Positions 49,880 to 58,621 of a DNA stretch of 64,000 bases are shown here, piece by piece. Where the stretch lies: NCBI GenBank assembly GCA_040217175.1, contig JAVJNT010000002.1, positions 1,062,001-1,126,000 of the forward strand, in the 5' to 3' direction. The stretch is from Phycisphaerales bacterium. GTDB taxonomy: Bacteria; Planctomycetota; Phycisphaerae; Phycisphaerales; UBA1924. Numbering within the stretch: position 1 is the first letter of the stretch; each line of letters starts with the position of its first letter. The notes beneath the pieces were generated by a model, which saw only the letters and a program-made list of their open reading frames with translations, did no database searches and was not told where the DNA came from. A program made the position numbers and the translations under genes.

Positions 49880-51292
49880 GTGCCCCCATCCACCGCTCAA
49901 ACGCACTCGCCCTGGTCGCCCACGAGCTGGCACGAGCGCCCGCGCGCCCAGGCCGTCGCATACGAAGATCCCGCCGCACTCCGCCGCGCCGTCGATCGCC
50001 TCGCGAGCCTGCCGCCCCTGGTCACCTCGTGGGAGATCGAACGCCTCAAGGCCAACCTCGCCGACGCGCAGCTCGGCAAGCGCCTGATCATCCACGGCGG
50101 CGACTGCGCCGAGACCCTCGACGAGTGCAGCCCGGCCACCATCACCGCCACGCTCAAGATCCTCCTGCAGATGAGCCTCGTGCTCATCCACGGCTCGCAG
50201 AAGCCGGTGGTCCGCATCGGGCGCCTCGCCGGTCAGTACGCCAAGCCGCGCTCCAAGCCCACCGAGACCAAGACCGTCGATGGCCAGGCCTGCGAACTGC
50301 CCAGCTACTTCGGCGACCTGGTCAACCACGCCGAGTTCGAGCCCGGCGCCCGCCGGCCCGACCCCGAGCTCATGCTCGCCGGCTACCACCACGCGGCCAT
50401 GACGCTCAACTTCATCCGCTCGCTGGCGACGGGCGGCTTCGCCGACCTGCACCACGCCGAGCAATGGGACCTGCGCTTCCTGACGAACGCCCAGCTCTCG
50501 GCCGAGCTGCGCGAGCGCTACCAACGCATGAGCCAGGAGGTGCGAAGTGCAATTCGCTTCGCCGAACTCATCAGTGCGGGCTCCATGGATGAACTCAACC
50601 GCGTCGACTTCTTTGCCAGCCACGAGGGGCTCAACCTCGAGTACGAGAGCGCCCAGACACGCCGCGTGCCCCGGCGCGACGGCTACTACTGCCTCACCAC
50701 CCACCTGCCCTGGATCGGCGAGCGCACGCGCGCCCTCGACGGCGCCCACGTCGAGTTCTTCCGAGGCATCGCCAACCCCGTGGGCGTCAAGATCGGCCCC
50801 AGCATCGACCCCGACGAGGCCGTCGCCTTGCTGCGCACGCTCAACCCCAAGCGCGAGCCGGGCAAGATCGTGCTCATCTCGCGCATGGGCGCCACCAAGG
50901 TCGACGCCCTGCCGCCCATCCTGCACGCCGTCGAGAAGTCGGGCGAGCCGGTCGTCTGGCTGAGCGACCCAATGCACGGCAATGGCCAGGTGACCGACGA
51001 CGGCCGCAAGACGCGTCACTTCGACGCCATCGTCGCCGAGCTTCGCAGCACCATGGCCGCCCACAAGCAGGCCGGCACCGTGCTCGGCGGCGTGCACGTC
51101 GAGGTGACCGGGCACGACGTGACCGAGGTCATCGGTGGCGCGTCGGGCGTGACGCAGGAGCGACTGTCCGAAAACTACGCCACCGCGTGCGATCCGCGAT
51201 TGAACTACGCGCAGGCGCTCGAACTGGCGTTCATCCTGTCCGGAGCGCTCAGCCAGGACTCGGAGCGAACGGCCGGCGATCTTCCGGCGTAA
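49880..51292 (+). CDS. class II 3-deoxy-7-phosphoheptulonate (DAHP) synthase
   Basis: First step of the shikimate pathway. The 470-residue class II (plant/mycobacterial type) enzyme begins with WSPTSWHERPRAQAV, the usual N-terminal signature. LIIHGGDCAETLDE, KPVVRIGRLAGQYAKPRS, NPVGVKIGPSID and DPMHGNGQ form the active site. I chose GTG 49880; upstream in-frame codons look non-coding. The 236 bases between the histone-like start and this gene hold no other gene. The stop codon overlaps the -10-like element of the next gene. Confidence 0.95.
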   Translation: MPPSTAQTHSPWSPTSWHERPRAQAVAYEDPAALRRAVDRLASLPPLVTSWEIERLKANLADAQLGKRLIIHGGDCAETLDECSPATITATLKILLQMSLVLIHGSQKPVVRIGRLAGQYAKPRSKPTETKTVDGQACELPSYFGDLVNHAEFEPGARRPDPELMLAGYHHAAMTLNFIRSLATGGFADLHHAEQWDLRFLTNAQLSAELRERYQRMSQEVRSAIRFAELISAGSMDELNRVDFFASHEGLNLEYESAQTRRVPRRDGYYCLTTHLPWIGERTRALDGAHVEFFRGIANPVGVKIGPSIDPDEAVALLRTLNPKREPGKIVLISRMGATKVDALPPILHAVEKSGEPVVWLSDPMHGNGQVTDDGRKTRHFDAIVAELRSTMAAHKQAGTVLGGVHVEVTGHDVTEVIGGASGVTQERLSENYATACDPRLNYAQALELAFILSGALSQDSERTAGDLPA

Positions 51293-51300
51293 AATAAGCA

Positions 51301-51606
51301 ATGCCCACGTACGACTACGAGATCCTGGACAAGAACGGCGAGCCCACGGGCGAGACCTTCGAGTACGTCCAGCGAATGGCCGACGAGCCGCTGACCAAGC
51401 ACCCCGAGACCGGCAAGCCCTGCCGCCGGGCGATCTCCGCGCCCGCCATCGCCGGCAAGTGGAGCGACCTCAACAAGACCCAGATGAGCAACAAGCGCCT
51501 GGGCGAGCTCGGCTTCACCAAGTTCGAGAAGAAGGGCGACGGCTACTACGAGCGGACCGCAGGAAACGAGGGGCCGAAGACGATTAACGCGGACGACTAC
51601 CTCTAG
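51301..51606 (+). CDS. FmdB-like small protein without zinc cysteines
   Basis: A 101-residue protein with the FmdB/zinc-ribbon opening PTYDYE and an FEYVQRMADEPL segment. The four Cys of the usual zinc ribbon are reduced to one (PCRRA), so no zinc site can form in the standard way. TAAAAT (51290-51295), made of the DAHP synthase stop and the next bases, lies five bases before ATG 51301, and no Shine-Dalgarno is present. The stop CTAG is shared with the convergent gene. Function unknown. Confidence 0.8.
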   Translation: MPTYDYEILDKNGEPTGETFEYVQRMADEPLTKHPETGKPCRRAISAPAIAGKWSDLNKTQMSNKRLGELGFTKFEKKGDGYYERTAGNEGPKTINADDYL

Positions 51607-52340
51607 TCCACGAGCCCGTCCAGCCCGCTCAGCCCTACCGGCTCCTTCGTAAAGAACCCCTCCCCCGCTTCGACGCCAATCCGACTGCCGAGATACGTCG
51701 CGCTCGCCTCGACCCAGTCGACGACCCTGCGGTTCTTCTCGGGCAGCACGAACTGCGTGTGGTACGCGCGGATCGACTCGATCTTGCGCTGCACATACCC
51801 AGTGATGTCGAGCACGAAGCTCGGGTTGGCCACCCAGCGCAGGTGCGTGGCGTAGTAGTAGAACAGCCACTTGGGGTAGATGGGCTCGCCCGCCGCCATC
51901 CCCTCGGGCACGGGCATGTCGATGCCCGTCAGCTTCGCGTCGAACCGCGCGTCCTCGACGATCCGCGTCACGGCTCGATGGTCCGGGTGCGCATCCTCGA
52001 AGAACGGCGTGAACACGATGCTCGCCTGGTGGGCCCGGATGACCCCGGCGATGGCGTGCCGGTTCTCGATCGTGTGCTCGACGAACCGGTTGGGCAGTCC
52101 CAACAGCACGCGCCGTACCGGCTTCGCGTTCGGAAACTTCGCAACGTCAGGCGACAGGATGTCCGCCGCCTTCTTCGCCTCTTCGGCCCGTGTCACCGGA
52201 TCTCCATACGGCGTGGGCTCGCCGTTGGTGACGTCCAGCAGCAGCACGTCGTGCCCCTGCTCGGCCAGCTTGGCGATCGCCCCGCCCATGCCGAGCTCTT
52301 GATCATCAGGATGCGGTCCGACGACGAGGATGTTGGCCAT
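51603..52340 (-). CDS. PIG-L family deacetylase
   Basis: A 245-residue zinc-dependent LmbE/PIG-L type de-N-acetylase. VGPHPDDQELGMGG carries the AHPDD-like metal and catalytic motif; AHPDHRAV provides another zinc His. Such enzymes deacetylate N-acetylglucosamine conjugates, for example in bacillithiol-like synthesis (BshB). No bshA or bshC is in the window, so the substrate is open. TACCCT lies six bases before ATG 52340 and no ribosome binding site is seen. Confidence 0.92.
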   Translation of the reverse strand: MANILVVGPHPDDQELGMGGAIAKLAEQGHDVLLLDVTNGEPTPYGDPVTRAEEAKKAADILSPDVAKFPNAKPVRRVLLGLPNRFVEHTIENRHAIAGVIRAHQASIVFTPFFEDAHPDHRAVTRIVEDARFDAKLTGIDMPVPEGMAAGEPIYPKWLFYYYATHLRWVANPSFVLDITGYVQRKIESIRAYHTQFVLPEKNRRVVDWVEASATYLGSRIGVEAGEGFFTKEPVGLSGLDGLVD

Positions 52341-52369
52341 GGGCGGAGGGTACGGCCCGGAATCTCTCG

Positions 52370-52798
52370 CTACCGCCGCTGCCCCACCGCCACCAGCCCG
52401 TACTTCACCGGCGGCTCGCCGTCGGCCTGGTCGACCGTCAGCTCGACCAGCGCCAGCAGCTCGGGTCGCTCGGCCGCGAAGAAGCCGCCCGCGCCGAAAC
52501 GCCGACCCTGCTCGTCGACGAAACGCGTGAGCGGGAGCTCCAGCGTCTGGCCGATCGCCAGCCCGTCGATCGCGTAGCCATACCGCCCGTTGAGCCAGAG
52601 CGTGCCCGGGCCGAAGCTGCGTCCGGTGGTGTTGGTCAGCCGCAGCCTGGTTCCGGAGCGAAACGCGTGGATGTCCAGCGTCTCGACGCGGTCGCTGGCC
52701 TGCGGATAGACCGGCCCGCTGTCGAGCTCGCCCGTCGACGCACAGCCGGTCAGGACGCACGCGACGCCCAGGATCACGATGACAACGCTCCGCCGCAT
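52370..52798 (-). CDS. hypothetical lipoprotein
   Basis: A 142-residue protein. MRRSVVIVILGVACVLTGCAS is a lipoprotein signal peptide with lipobox LTGC. The mature part is a small beta-rich domain (TRLRLTNTTGRSFGPGTLWLNG). I chose ATG 52798; ATG 52819 is possible. It is 29 bases upstream of the PIG-L gene in the same direction. Role unknown. Confidence 0.8.
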   Translation of the reverse strand: MRRSVVIVILGVACVLTGCASTGELDSGPVYPQASDRVETLDIHAFRSGTRLRLTNTTGRSFGPGTLWLNGRYGYAIDGLAIGQTLELPLTRFVDEQGRRFGAGGFFAAERPELLALVELTVDQADGEPPVKYGLVAVGQRR

Positions 52799-52848
52799 CG
52801 CCAATGGTGCCCCGGCCATGCCGCCGCGTCCACTACCATTGACGACCC

Positions 52849-54075
52849 ATGTCGTGCGAGACCGCCTCACGCAACGCCACCGCACCCGCGCCGGGCATCG
52901 CCCCCGGCGGCGAGGGGCTCGACGCGCGCGCCATCGCCCGCGAGATCGGCCGCACCGGCGTGCACCCGCACCTGCCCGCGACCATCCCCGGCATGGACGC
53001 CCCGTTCTATCAGGCCGGGCTGGCGGGCTACTCCGACGCCGCCATGCGGATCATCGCCCGCCGCCACGGCTGCCCCCTGTGCGTCACCGAGGCCCTACTC
53101 GACCGCACCCTGCTGGCCGGCGGCCGAGGCTTTGCCAAGGCCGACCTGGGCGAGCTGCACGACAACGTCCCCGGCGGCGAAGACGACCACCCACTCGTCG
53201 GCCAGATCATGGGCAGCGACCCCGGCGAGATGGCCGCTGCGGCGATCAAGATGGTCGAGCAAGGCAGCCGTCGACCGAAGGAGTATCGCAAGCTTGCCGA
53301 GGGCGGCGAGCTATCCATCGAGCACGTGAGCGAGTCGTCCTTCCAGGCCATCGACATCAACCTCGCCTGCCCGGTCAAGAAGATTGCCAAGAAGGCCCGT
53401 GGCGGGCACTGGCTCGCCGAGCCCGGGGGCGCCATCGATATCTTGAAGGCGGTGCGCGACGCGCTGCCCGAGAGCATGCCCGTGACGCTCAAGATCCGCC
53501 GCAGCTTCGACGACACGCCCGAGATGGCGCGCAACTTCATGCGCATCTTCGACGCCGCGTACGACCTGGGCTACGCATGGGCCACCGTGCACGCGCGCAC
53601 CGTGCAGCAGAAGTACGTCGGCCCGAGCCGGTGGGACCTGCTCCGCGACATCGTGCACCAGCGCCCCGGCCGCGTCGTCTTCGGCTCGGGCGACATCTGG
53701 AACGTCGACGACGTCTTCCGCATGATCGGCTACACCGGCGTCGCCGGCGTCAGCATCGCCCGCGGCTGCATCGGCAACCCCTGGATCTTCCGCCAGGCCC
53801 GAGACCTGATGGCCGGCGACGAGCCCCGCCCCCCCACTATCACCGAGCAGCGACAAGTCCTCGAAGACCACTTCGAGCTCGCCCTGCGCGTCAACGCCCA
53901 CGTCCGCGACCCCGAGCACCACACCGGCAAGACCATGCGCAAGTTCGCGATCCGCTTCGCCCAGCACCACCCGGCGGGGGACGAGGTGCGCAAGCGGTTC
54001 ATCGGGGTGAAGGGGTTGGAAGATTGGCGAAGCGTACTCGATGCGTTCTACCAGCCCGCGAGCATCTCGACATGA
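52849..54075 (+). CDS. tRNA-dihydrouridine synthase
   Basis: Flavoenzyme that reduces uridines in the tRNA D-loop. The TIM-barrel active-site Cys lies in DINLACPVKK. MDAPFYQAGLAGYSDAAMRI is the FMN-binding start, and SIARGCIGNPWIF is typical near the end. The 408-residue length exceeds the usual 320-340 because of an Ala/Gly-rich N-terminus and an insertion near 140-165. TACCAT ends nine bases before ATG 52849. Its stop overlaps the next start (ATGA). Confidence 0.92.
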   Translation: MSCETASRNATAPAPGIAPGGEGLDARAIAREIGRTGVHPHLPATIPGMDAPFYQAGLAGYSDAAMRIIARRHGCPLCVTEALLDRTLLAGGRGFAKADLGELHDNVPGGEDDHPLVGQIMGSDPGEMAAAAIKMVEQGSRRPKEYRKLAEGGELSIEHVSESSFQAIDINLACPVKKIAKKARGGHWLAEPGGAIDILKAVRDALPESMPVTLKIRRSFDDTPEMARNFMRIFDAAYDLGYAWATVHARTVQQKYVGPSRWDLLRDIVHQRPGRVVFGSGDIWNVDDVFRMIGYTGVAGVSIARGCIGNPWIFRQARDLMAGDEPRPPTITEQRQVLEDHFELALRVNAHVRDPEHHTGKTMRKFAIRFAQHHPAGDEVRKRFIGVKGLEDWRSVLDAFYQPASIST

Positions 54076-54638
54076 CCGACGCAACCTACAGCGATGGCCT
54101 AGCCGGCGGTCTGGTCCGATCCTGGCTCGAGGTCTTCGAGCGCCAGAAGGCCTTCGCCGAGCATGCGTTCGACCAGCTCGATGATGCCGGGTTCTTCGCG
54201 TCGCCGGGCGAGGGCCTCAACAGCGTCGCCATCATCGCCCAGCACCTGGCGGGTAATCTCAAGAGCCGCTGGACCGATTTCCTCACCAGCGACGGCGAGA
54301 AGGAATGGCGCGATCGTGACGCGGAGTTCGTGCCGCCTGCCCCGACCGCCGAAGGCCGATCAACACTCATGCAAGAGTGGGAATTGGGCTGGCGGACGCT
54401 CTTCGAGGCCGTAAGGCCGCTTACGCCAGCAGACCTCGACAAGACGATCACAATCCGTGGCGCACCGCACGCCGTCCACGCGGCCGTCGCCCGCCAACTC
54501 GACCACTACGGATTCCACATCGGCCAGATCAACGTCATTGCGCGTATGCACGTCGGCGCTGATCGATGGCGTTGGTTCACGATCCCGCCGGGCGGCACAA
54601 AGGACTTCAACGACGCGATGCGCAGGCGGAACGCGTAG
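54072..54638 (+). CDS. DinB-like protein (DUF1572 type)
   Basis: A 188-residue helical-bundle protein of the DinB superfamily. Likely metal-binding His lie in IAQHLAGN and RQLDHYGFHIGQI. The PPGGTKDFN tail fits the DUF1572 group. It is translationally coupled to the tRNA-dihydrouridine synthase gene by an ATGA overlap. Some DinB proteins act in thiol-dependent metabolism; its job is not known. Confidence 0.87.
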   Translation: MTDATYSDGLAGGLVRSWLEVFERQKAFAEHAFDQLDDAGFFASPGEGLNSVAIIAQHLAGNLKSRWTDFLTSDGEKEWRDRDAEFVPPAPTAEGRSTLMQEWELGWRTLFEAVRPLTPADLDKTITIRGAPHAVHAAVARQLDHYGFHIGQINVIARMHVGADRWRWFTIPPGGTKDFNDAMRRRNA

Positions 54639-54641
54639 GCG

Positions 54642-57029
54642 TTAAGCCCGCTTCTCCCCCCCACCCGGATACGCAATCCGACCGTGGTAAATACTCGCCA
54701 CCGTCTTGCTGATCGAATCGCCCACCGCGTCCAGCTCCTTGAGCGTCAGGTCGCAGTCGTCGAACTGACCGTCCGTCAGCCGCTTCTGGGCGAGCCGCCG
54801 CACGAGCTGGTCGATGCGGCTCGGCGTCGGATCGGCCATCGTGCGTGTCGCGCTCTCGACGGCGTCGGCCAGCATGAGGATGGCGCACTCCTTCGTGCGA
54901 GGCTTCGGGCCCGGGTAGCGATACTCCATCTCGCTGGGCTCGCTCACGAGGTCGCCCTCGCGGGCCTCGCGCTTGCTCACCGTGCCGGCCTCGGCCGACG
55001 CGGCCTTGCTCACGGCCCGGCTCTCGCGCGCCGCCTCGGCCTCGTCGGCGGCCTTCTTCTTGGCCCGGTGGTAGAAGTACTCCACGAGCGTCGTGCCGTG
55101 GTGCGCCTCGATGTAGTGGTGCAGCGTGCGCGGCAGGCCGAACTCGCGGGCCAGCTCCACGCCGTCCTTCACGTGCCCCACGATCACCAGCAGGCTCATG
55201 GCTGGGCTCAGCTTGTCGTGCTTGTTGGGTCCGCCCGCCTGATTCTCGACGAAGTACTCGGGCTTGTTCATCTTGCCCACGTCGTGGTACAGCGCGCCCA
55301 CGTAGGTCTGCAGCGCGTCGGCCCCAATAGCGTCGGCCGCGGCCTCGGCGATCGACGCCACGTTCATCGAGTGGTTGTACGTGCCCGGCGCTCGGCGCTG
55401 CAACTCCTTCAGCAGCGGGTGCTTGGGGTCGCGCAGCTCGATCAGCTTCATGCCCGTCGTGATGTCGAAGGCCTTCTCGACGCTGGGCAGGATGAACAGC
55501 ACGATGCCCGCCGTCGCCAGCCCGCCGCTGGCGGCAAAACCCATATCCCACGTCAGCTCGAGCAGGCCGCGCCCCGACAACGGCCGGCCGAGCAGCCCGC
55601 CGCCGAGTGCCGCAGCCGCAAGCGCCAGCGCCGTCGCCAGCCCCGCCCGCACGAACGCGCGCCGATCACGGATCTCGCTGAGCTGCCACGCCGCCGTCGC
55701 CGCGCCCGCCAGCGGGATCAGCACGAACCACGAAGGCCGCGACAGGGCCACCGTCACCAGCACCGCGTGGCCGGCCGAGATCGCCAGCGCGATGCGTGCG
55801 TCGTACGCGATCGCGAGCAACATCGCCAGAAGCAGCGTCGGCGCGACCGCAAGCAGCATCAGCAGCCGGGGCTCCAGCGCCGTCGACCATACCGCGAGCG
55901 CAAAGCAACAGACGAACAGGCCGGCAATGCCCAGCATGCGCTCAGGATTCCGCGCCACACGCGGGCAGTACCACGCGAGATACACCGTCAGCCCCAGCAC
56001 CACCAGTACGCACACCGCCGCCGACCCGAGCAATCGCGAACCCAGCGAAAACACGCCTCGCGCCCGAGACACGGCCTCCCGCTCGCTCCGCAGCAGGCCG
56101 ATGGTCTCCAGGCCCACCGGCTCGCCGCGCCGCACGATGACCTGACCGGCCTGTACCTCGACGAACGCCTCGGCGACGCCCTCGACGGCCTGCGTCTGGC
56201 GCGCCGCCGACGCCGCCTCGTCCATGCGGTAGGTCGGCTCGGTCTGGTTGGCCAGCCTCCCGACGACGAGCGAGCGCAAGGCCGCGTCGCTGAACTGGGC
56301 CGCGTCCGCCAGCCGTTCGGCGGCCTCGCGCCGGGCCTCGGGGCTGCCGCTGTTGACGAGGTTGGCAGCCGTGGTATGGATGGTCGAGCCGCCCTGATCA
56401 CTGCTGAGCCAGATGATCGCCGTCTCGCCCGCCTCGCTGCCACCGAGCTGGGCGCTGCGCTGCCGCTCGGTCTGCCACGTTGCCGGCTCGACGAACGGCC
56501 GCCGCTCGAAGCTCGTCCGCAGACGCGTCATCGCTTCGGTCCAGCTTGGTGCGACGGCGTCTTCGGTCACGAGCGCACGAACTGCGGTGAGCTCCTCGGC
56601 GTCGAGGTCGAACCGTGTTCGGATCTCGGGCGCCACCTGGTCGAGCGTGGCCGCATCCTTCAGCGTCAGCGGGAGCTGCGCGAGCCCGTCGACCGTGCTG
56701 CGAAGCTCGGGCCGGGGCGCGAAGATCCTTGCGGCTCGATCGCGCGCCAGCGTGCGCTGCTCGTCCGTGCGCGCAGGGTCGGGCATGCTGAACGCTTCGC
56801 GCGCCACCACCGTCTCGTCCGACAGGCGGCCCATCGGCAGCAGCGGTTGACCGCTGGCCGACCACGTCAGCATCGTCAGCAGCCCCGCCGCACCCACGGC
56901 GATGATGACCGCGTATCCGGTGCGCGGGTTGGTCAGCAGCCGCTTGAAGCGCTCGGCGGGCGTCGACCGCTCGCGCCGGAGCGTTATGCGACGACCCGAG
57001 TTCTTGGACTTCTGCCAAGGCCAGCGCAT
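54642..57029 (-). CDS. 7TM-HD family membrane protein (PgpH-like cyclic dinucleotide phosphodiesterase)
   Basis: A 795-residue protein with the order of the 7TMR-HD family: an N-terminal helix (about 35-55), an extracellular 7TMR-HD domain (about 60-300), seven membrane helices (about 305-520) and a cytoplasmic HD domain (about 545-700). The metal His/Asp are in TYNHSMNV, LYHDVGK and EAHHGTT. By homology to PgpH it may degrade cyclic di-AMP. The HD domain carries a Lys/Glu/Ala-rich insertion. It overlaps the phoH stop by one base, and phoH-7TM-HD is a common bacterial pair. Confidence 0.92.
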   Translation of the reverse strand: MRWPWQKSKNSGRRITLRRERSTPAERFKRLLTNPRTGYAVIIAVGAAGLLTMLTWSASGQPLLPMGRLSDETVVAREAFSMPDPARTDEQRTLARDRAARIFAPRPELRSTVDGLAQLPLTLKDAATLDQVAPEIRTRFDLDAEELTAVRALVTEDAVAPSWTEAMTRLRTSFERRPFVEPATWQTERQRSAQLGGSEAGETAIIWLSSDQGGSTIHTTAANLVNSGSPEARREAAERLADAAQFSDAALRSLVVGRLANQTEPTYRMDEAASAARQTQAVEGVAEAFVEVQAGQVIVRRGEPVGLETIGLLRSEREAVSRARGVFSLGSRLLGSAAVCVLVVLGLTVYLAWYCPRVARNPERMLGIAGLFVCCFALAVWSTALEPRLLMLLAVAPTLLLAMLLAIAYDARIALAISAGHAVLVTVALSRPSWFVLIPLAGAATAAWQLSEIRDRRAFVRAGLATALALAAAALGGGLLGRPLSGRGLLELTWDMGFAASGGLATAGIVLFILPSVEKAFDITTGMKLIELRDPKHPLLKELQRRAPGTYNHSMNVASIAEAAADAIGADALQTYVGALYHDVGKMNKPEYFVENQAGGPNKHDKLSPAMSLLVIVGHVKDGVELAREFGLPRTLHHYIEAHHGTTLVEYFYHRAKKKAADEAEAARESRAVSKAASAEAGTVSKREAREGDLVSEPSEMEYRYPGPKPRTKECAILMLADAVESATRTMADPTPSRIDQLVRRLAQKRLTDGQFDDCDLTLKELDAVGDSISKTVASIYHGRIAYPGGGEKRA

Positions 57030-58177
57030 CAGGCGTCTCCTTCCGATGCCACCGGTTCGGTCGCCGCATCACGCGTTGGCGCGTTCGTGCGCGGCTCGTC
57101 GCCGCCGTACGCGTCGATGATCCTCTGCACGAGCGCGTGCCGGACGACGTCCTCACGCGTGAGGGTCGCAAAGGCCACGCCGCGCACGCGTCGCAGCCGC
57201 CTTGCCGCGTCGACCAGCCCGCTGCCCGCCGGCTCGTCGATGTCGACCTGCGTCGGGTCGCCCGTGACGATCATCCGCGAGCCCTCGCCCATGCGCGTCA
57301 GGAACATCTGCATCTGCCCGATCGTGCTGTTCTGCGCCTCGTCGAGCAAGATAGCCGCCTGGTTGAGCGTGCGCCCGCGCATGAACGCCAGCGGCGCGAT
57401 CTCGATCACTCCGCTCTCCATGAACCGCTCCATCGTGCCAACGTCCATCATGTCGTACAGCGCGTCCAGCAGCGGCCGCAGGTACGGGTGCACCTTGGCC
57501 TGCATGTCGCCCGGCAGGAAGCCCAGCCGCTCACCCGCCTCGACGGCCGGGCGAACCAGCACCAGCTTGCGCACGCGGTCGGTCCTCAGCAGGTGCACGG
57601 CCGCCGCTACAGCCAGGTACGTCTTGCCCGTGCCCGCCGGCCCCATGCCGAACACCAGTTCGTGCGTGCGGATGGCTTCGAGGTAATGCGCCTGACCGGG
57701 CGTGCGCGCGCGGATCTGTCGTCCACCGCTGTAGACCGCGAGCGGGCCTTCCCAGGCCTCGCCCTCGCGCGGCGGCACGCGCGTCGGGCCACGACCGGCC
57801 TGCCGCCCGAGCGCCTCCACGCCCGGCGTGGTCGATACGTCTGGGTAGTTCGAGTCGCTCGCAGACATCAGCCCGCCCGACGCGGCTTCGGCCAGCATCT
57901 GCAGCACGTCGGGCGTCGAGGCCCGCCCGCCGCGGCGCAGCACCGCGCGCAGGAATCGTTCGGCCGCCCGTACGCCCTCTTCCTGGCCGCTGATGCGCAC
58001 GATCCCGCCCCGGGGCGTGACCGATACACCGAGCCCCTCGCGGAGCAGGCGTACGTTTCGGTCATGAACCCCGAGCACCCGAACCGGATCGGGGCCGATG
58101 GGAAACTCGATGGTCAGTTCCAAACGCCGGCCTCCGGGCCCGGTGCCACCTGCGGCCCTCGTGGTCAGTTTCGTCAC
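57029..58177 (-). CDS. phoH: PhoH family ATPase (PhoH-like protein)
   Basis: A 382-residue cytoplasmic ATPase. A KH-like N-terminal domain (about 15-85) is followed by a P-loop domain with Walker A GPAGTGKT and Walker B AILLDEAQNS. The family takes part in RNA metabolism and stress; despite the name, phosphate control is not implied. The start is GTG 58177 with TAGGAT seven bases upstream and no Shine-Dalgarno. It is the first gene of the phoH-7TM-HD operon. ybeY is not next to it. Confidence 0.93.
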   Translation of the reverse strand: MTKLTTRAAGGTGPGGRRLELTIEFPIGPDPVRVLGVHDRNVRLLREGLGVSVTPRGGIVRISGQEEGVRAAERFLRAVLRRGGRASTPDVLQMLAEAASGGLMSASDSNYPDVSTTPGVEALGRQAGRGPTRVPPREGEAWEGPLAVYSGGRQIRARTPGQAHYLEAIRTHELVFGMGPAGTGKTYLAVAAAVHLLRTDRVRKLVLVRPAVEAGERLGFLPGDMQAKVHPYLRPLLDALYDMMDVGTMERFMESGVIEIAPLAFMRGRTLNQAAILLDEAQNSTIGQMQMFLTRMGEGSRMIVTGDPTQVDIDEPAGSGLVDAARRLRRVRGVAFATLTREDVVRHALVQRIIDAYGGDEPRTNAPTRDAATEPVASEGDA

Positions 58178-58219
58178 GAGCCCAATCCTACCTGAGCCCC
58201 AATCGCCGGGCGGAGCGAA

Positions 58220-58618
58220 ATGCGAACAATATCCTACCTCATAGCGCTCGTCCTGGTGCTACCCGCCGCCGCCTGCCGCGTGGGCCCAGACCGGGACCTG
58301 GTGGCCACAGGTGGCCCGAGTGTTCTCGGACCCGTCGAGGGCGAACGCGAAGACGTCCCGCGTGCGCTGCTCGTGGGCCTCGAGGCGGCCCAGGGCGCCA
58401 TGCTGGTCGGCAGCTGGGACGGCGACACCTACGGCGCCTCGTTCCTCATCGTCGAGAGCCTCGAGGGCACCGTGACCGCCATCGATCACCGCGACGGCAC
58501 GTTCACCCTGCGGGCGTTCGTCGAGCCCGAGGGCGATCGCACGACCCAAGAGGTCCTGCTCGACGCATGGGCTCTCCGCCTGAGCCAGCTCAACGGCGTC
58601 GAGTGGGCGCCACGGTAA
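58220..58618 (+). CDS. hypothetical small lipoprotein
   Basis: A 132-residue protein with a signal peptide (MRTISYLIALVLVLPAAAC) and a probable lipobox Cys. The mature part is a single beta-rich domain (GSWDGDTYGASFLIVESLEG). GGCGGAGCG lies shortly before ATG 58220. It converges on phoR with three bases between stops. Role unknown. Confidence 0.7.
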   Translation: MRTISYLIALVLVLPAAACRVGPDRDLVATGGPSVLGPVEGEREDVPRALLVGLEAAQGAMLVGSWDGDTYGASFLIVESLEGTVTAIDHRDGTFTLRAFVEPEGDRTTQEVLLDAWALRLSQLNGVEWAPR

Positions 58619-58621
58619 CCT

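Noticed and set aside
54684-57686. A 1000-codon open frame on the plus strand opposite the 7TM-HD and phoH genes
   Set aside because: It is rich in Arg, His and Ala and low-complexity throughout, as happens opposite high-GC coding DNA. The minus strand has clear protein families.
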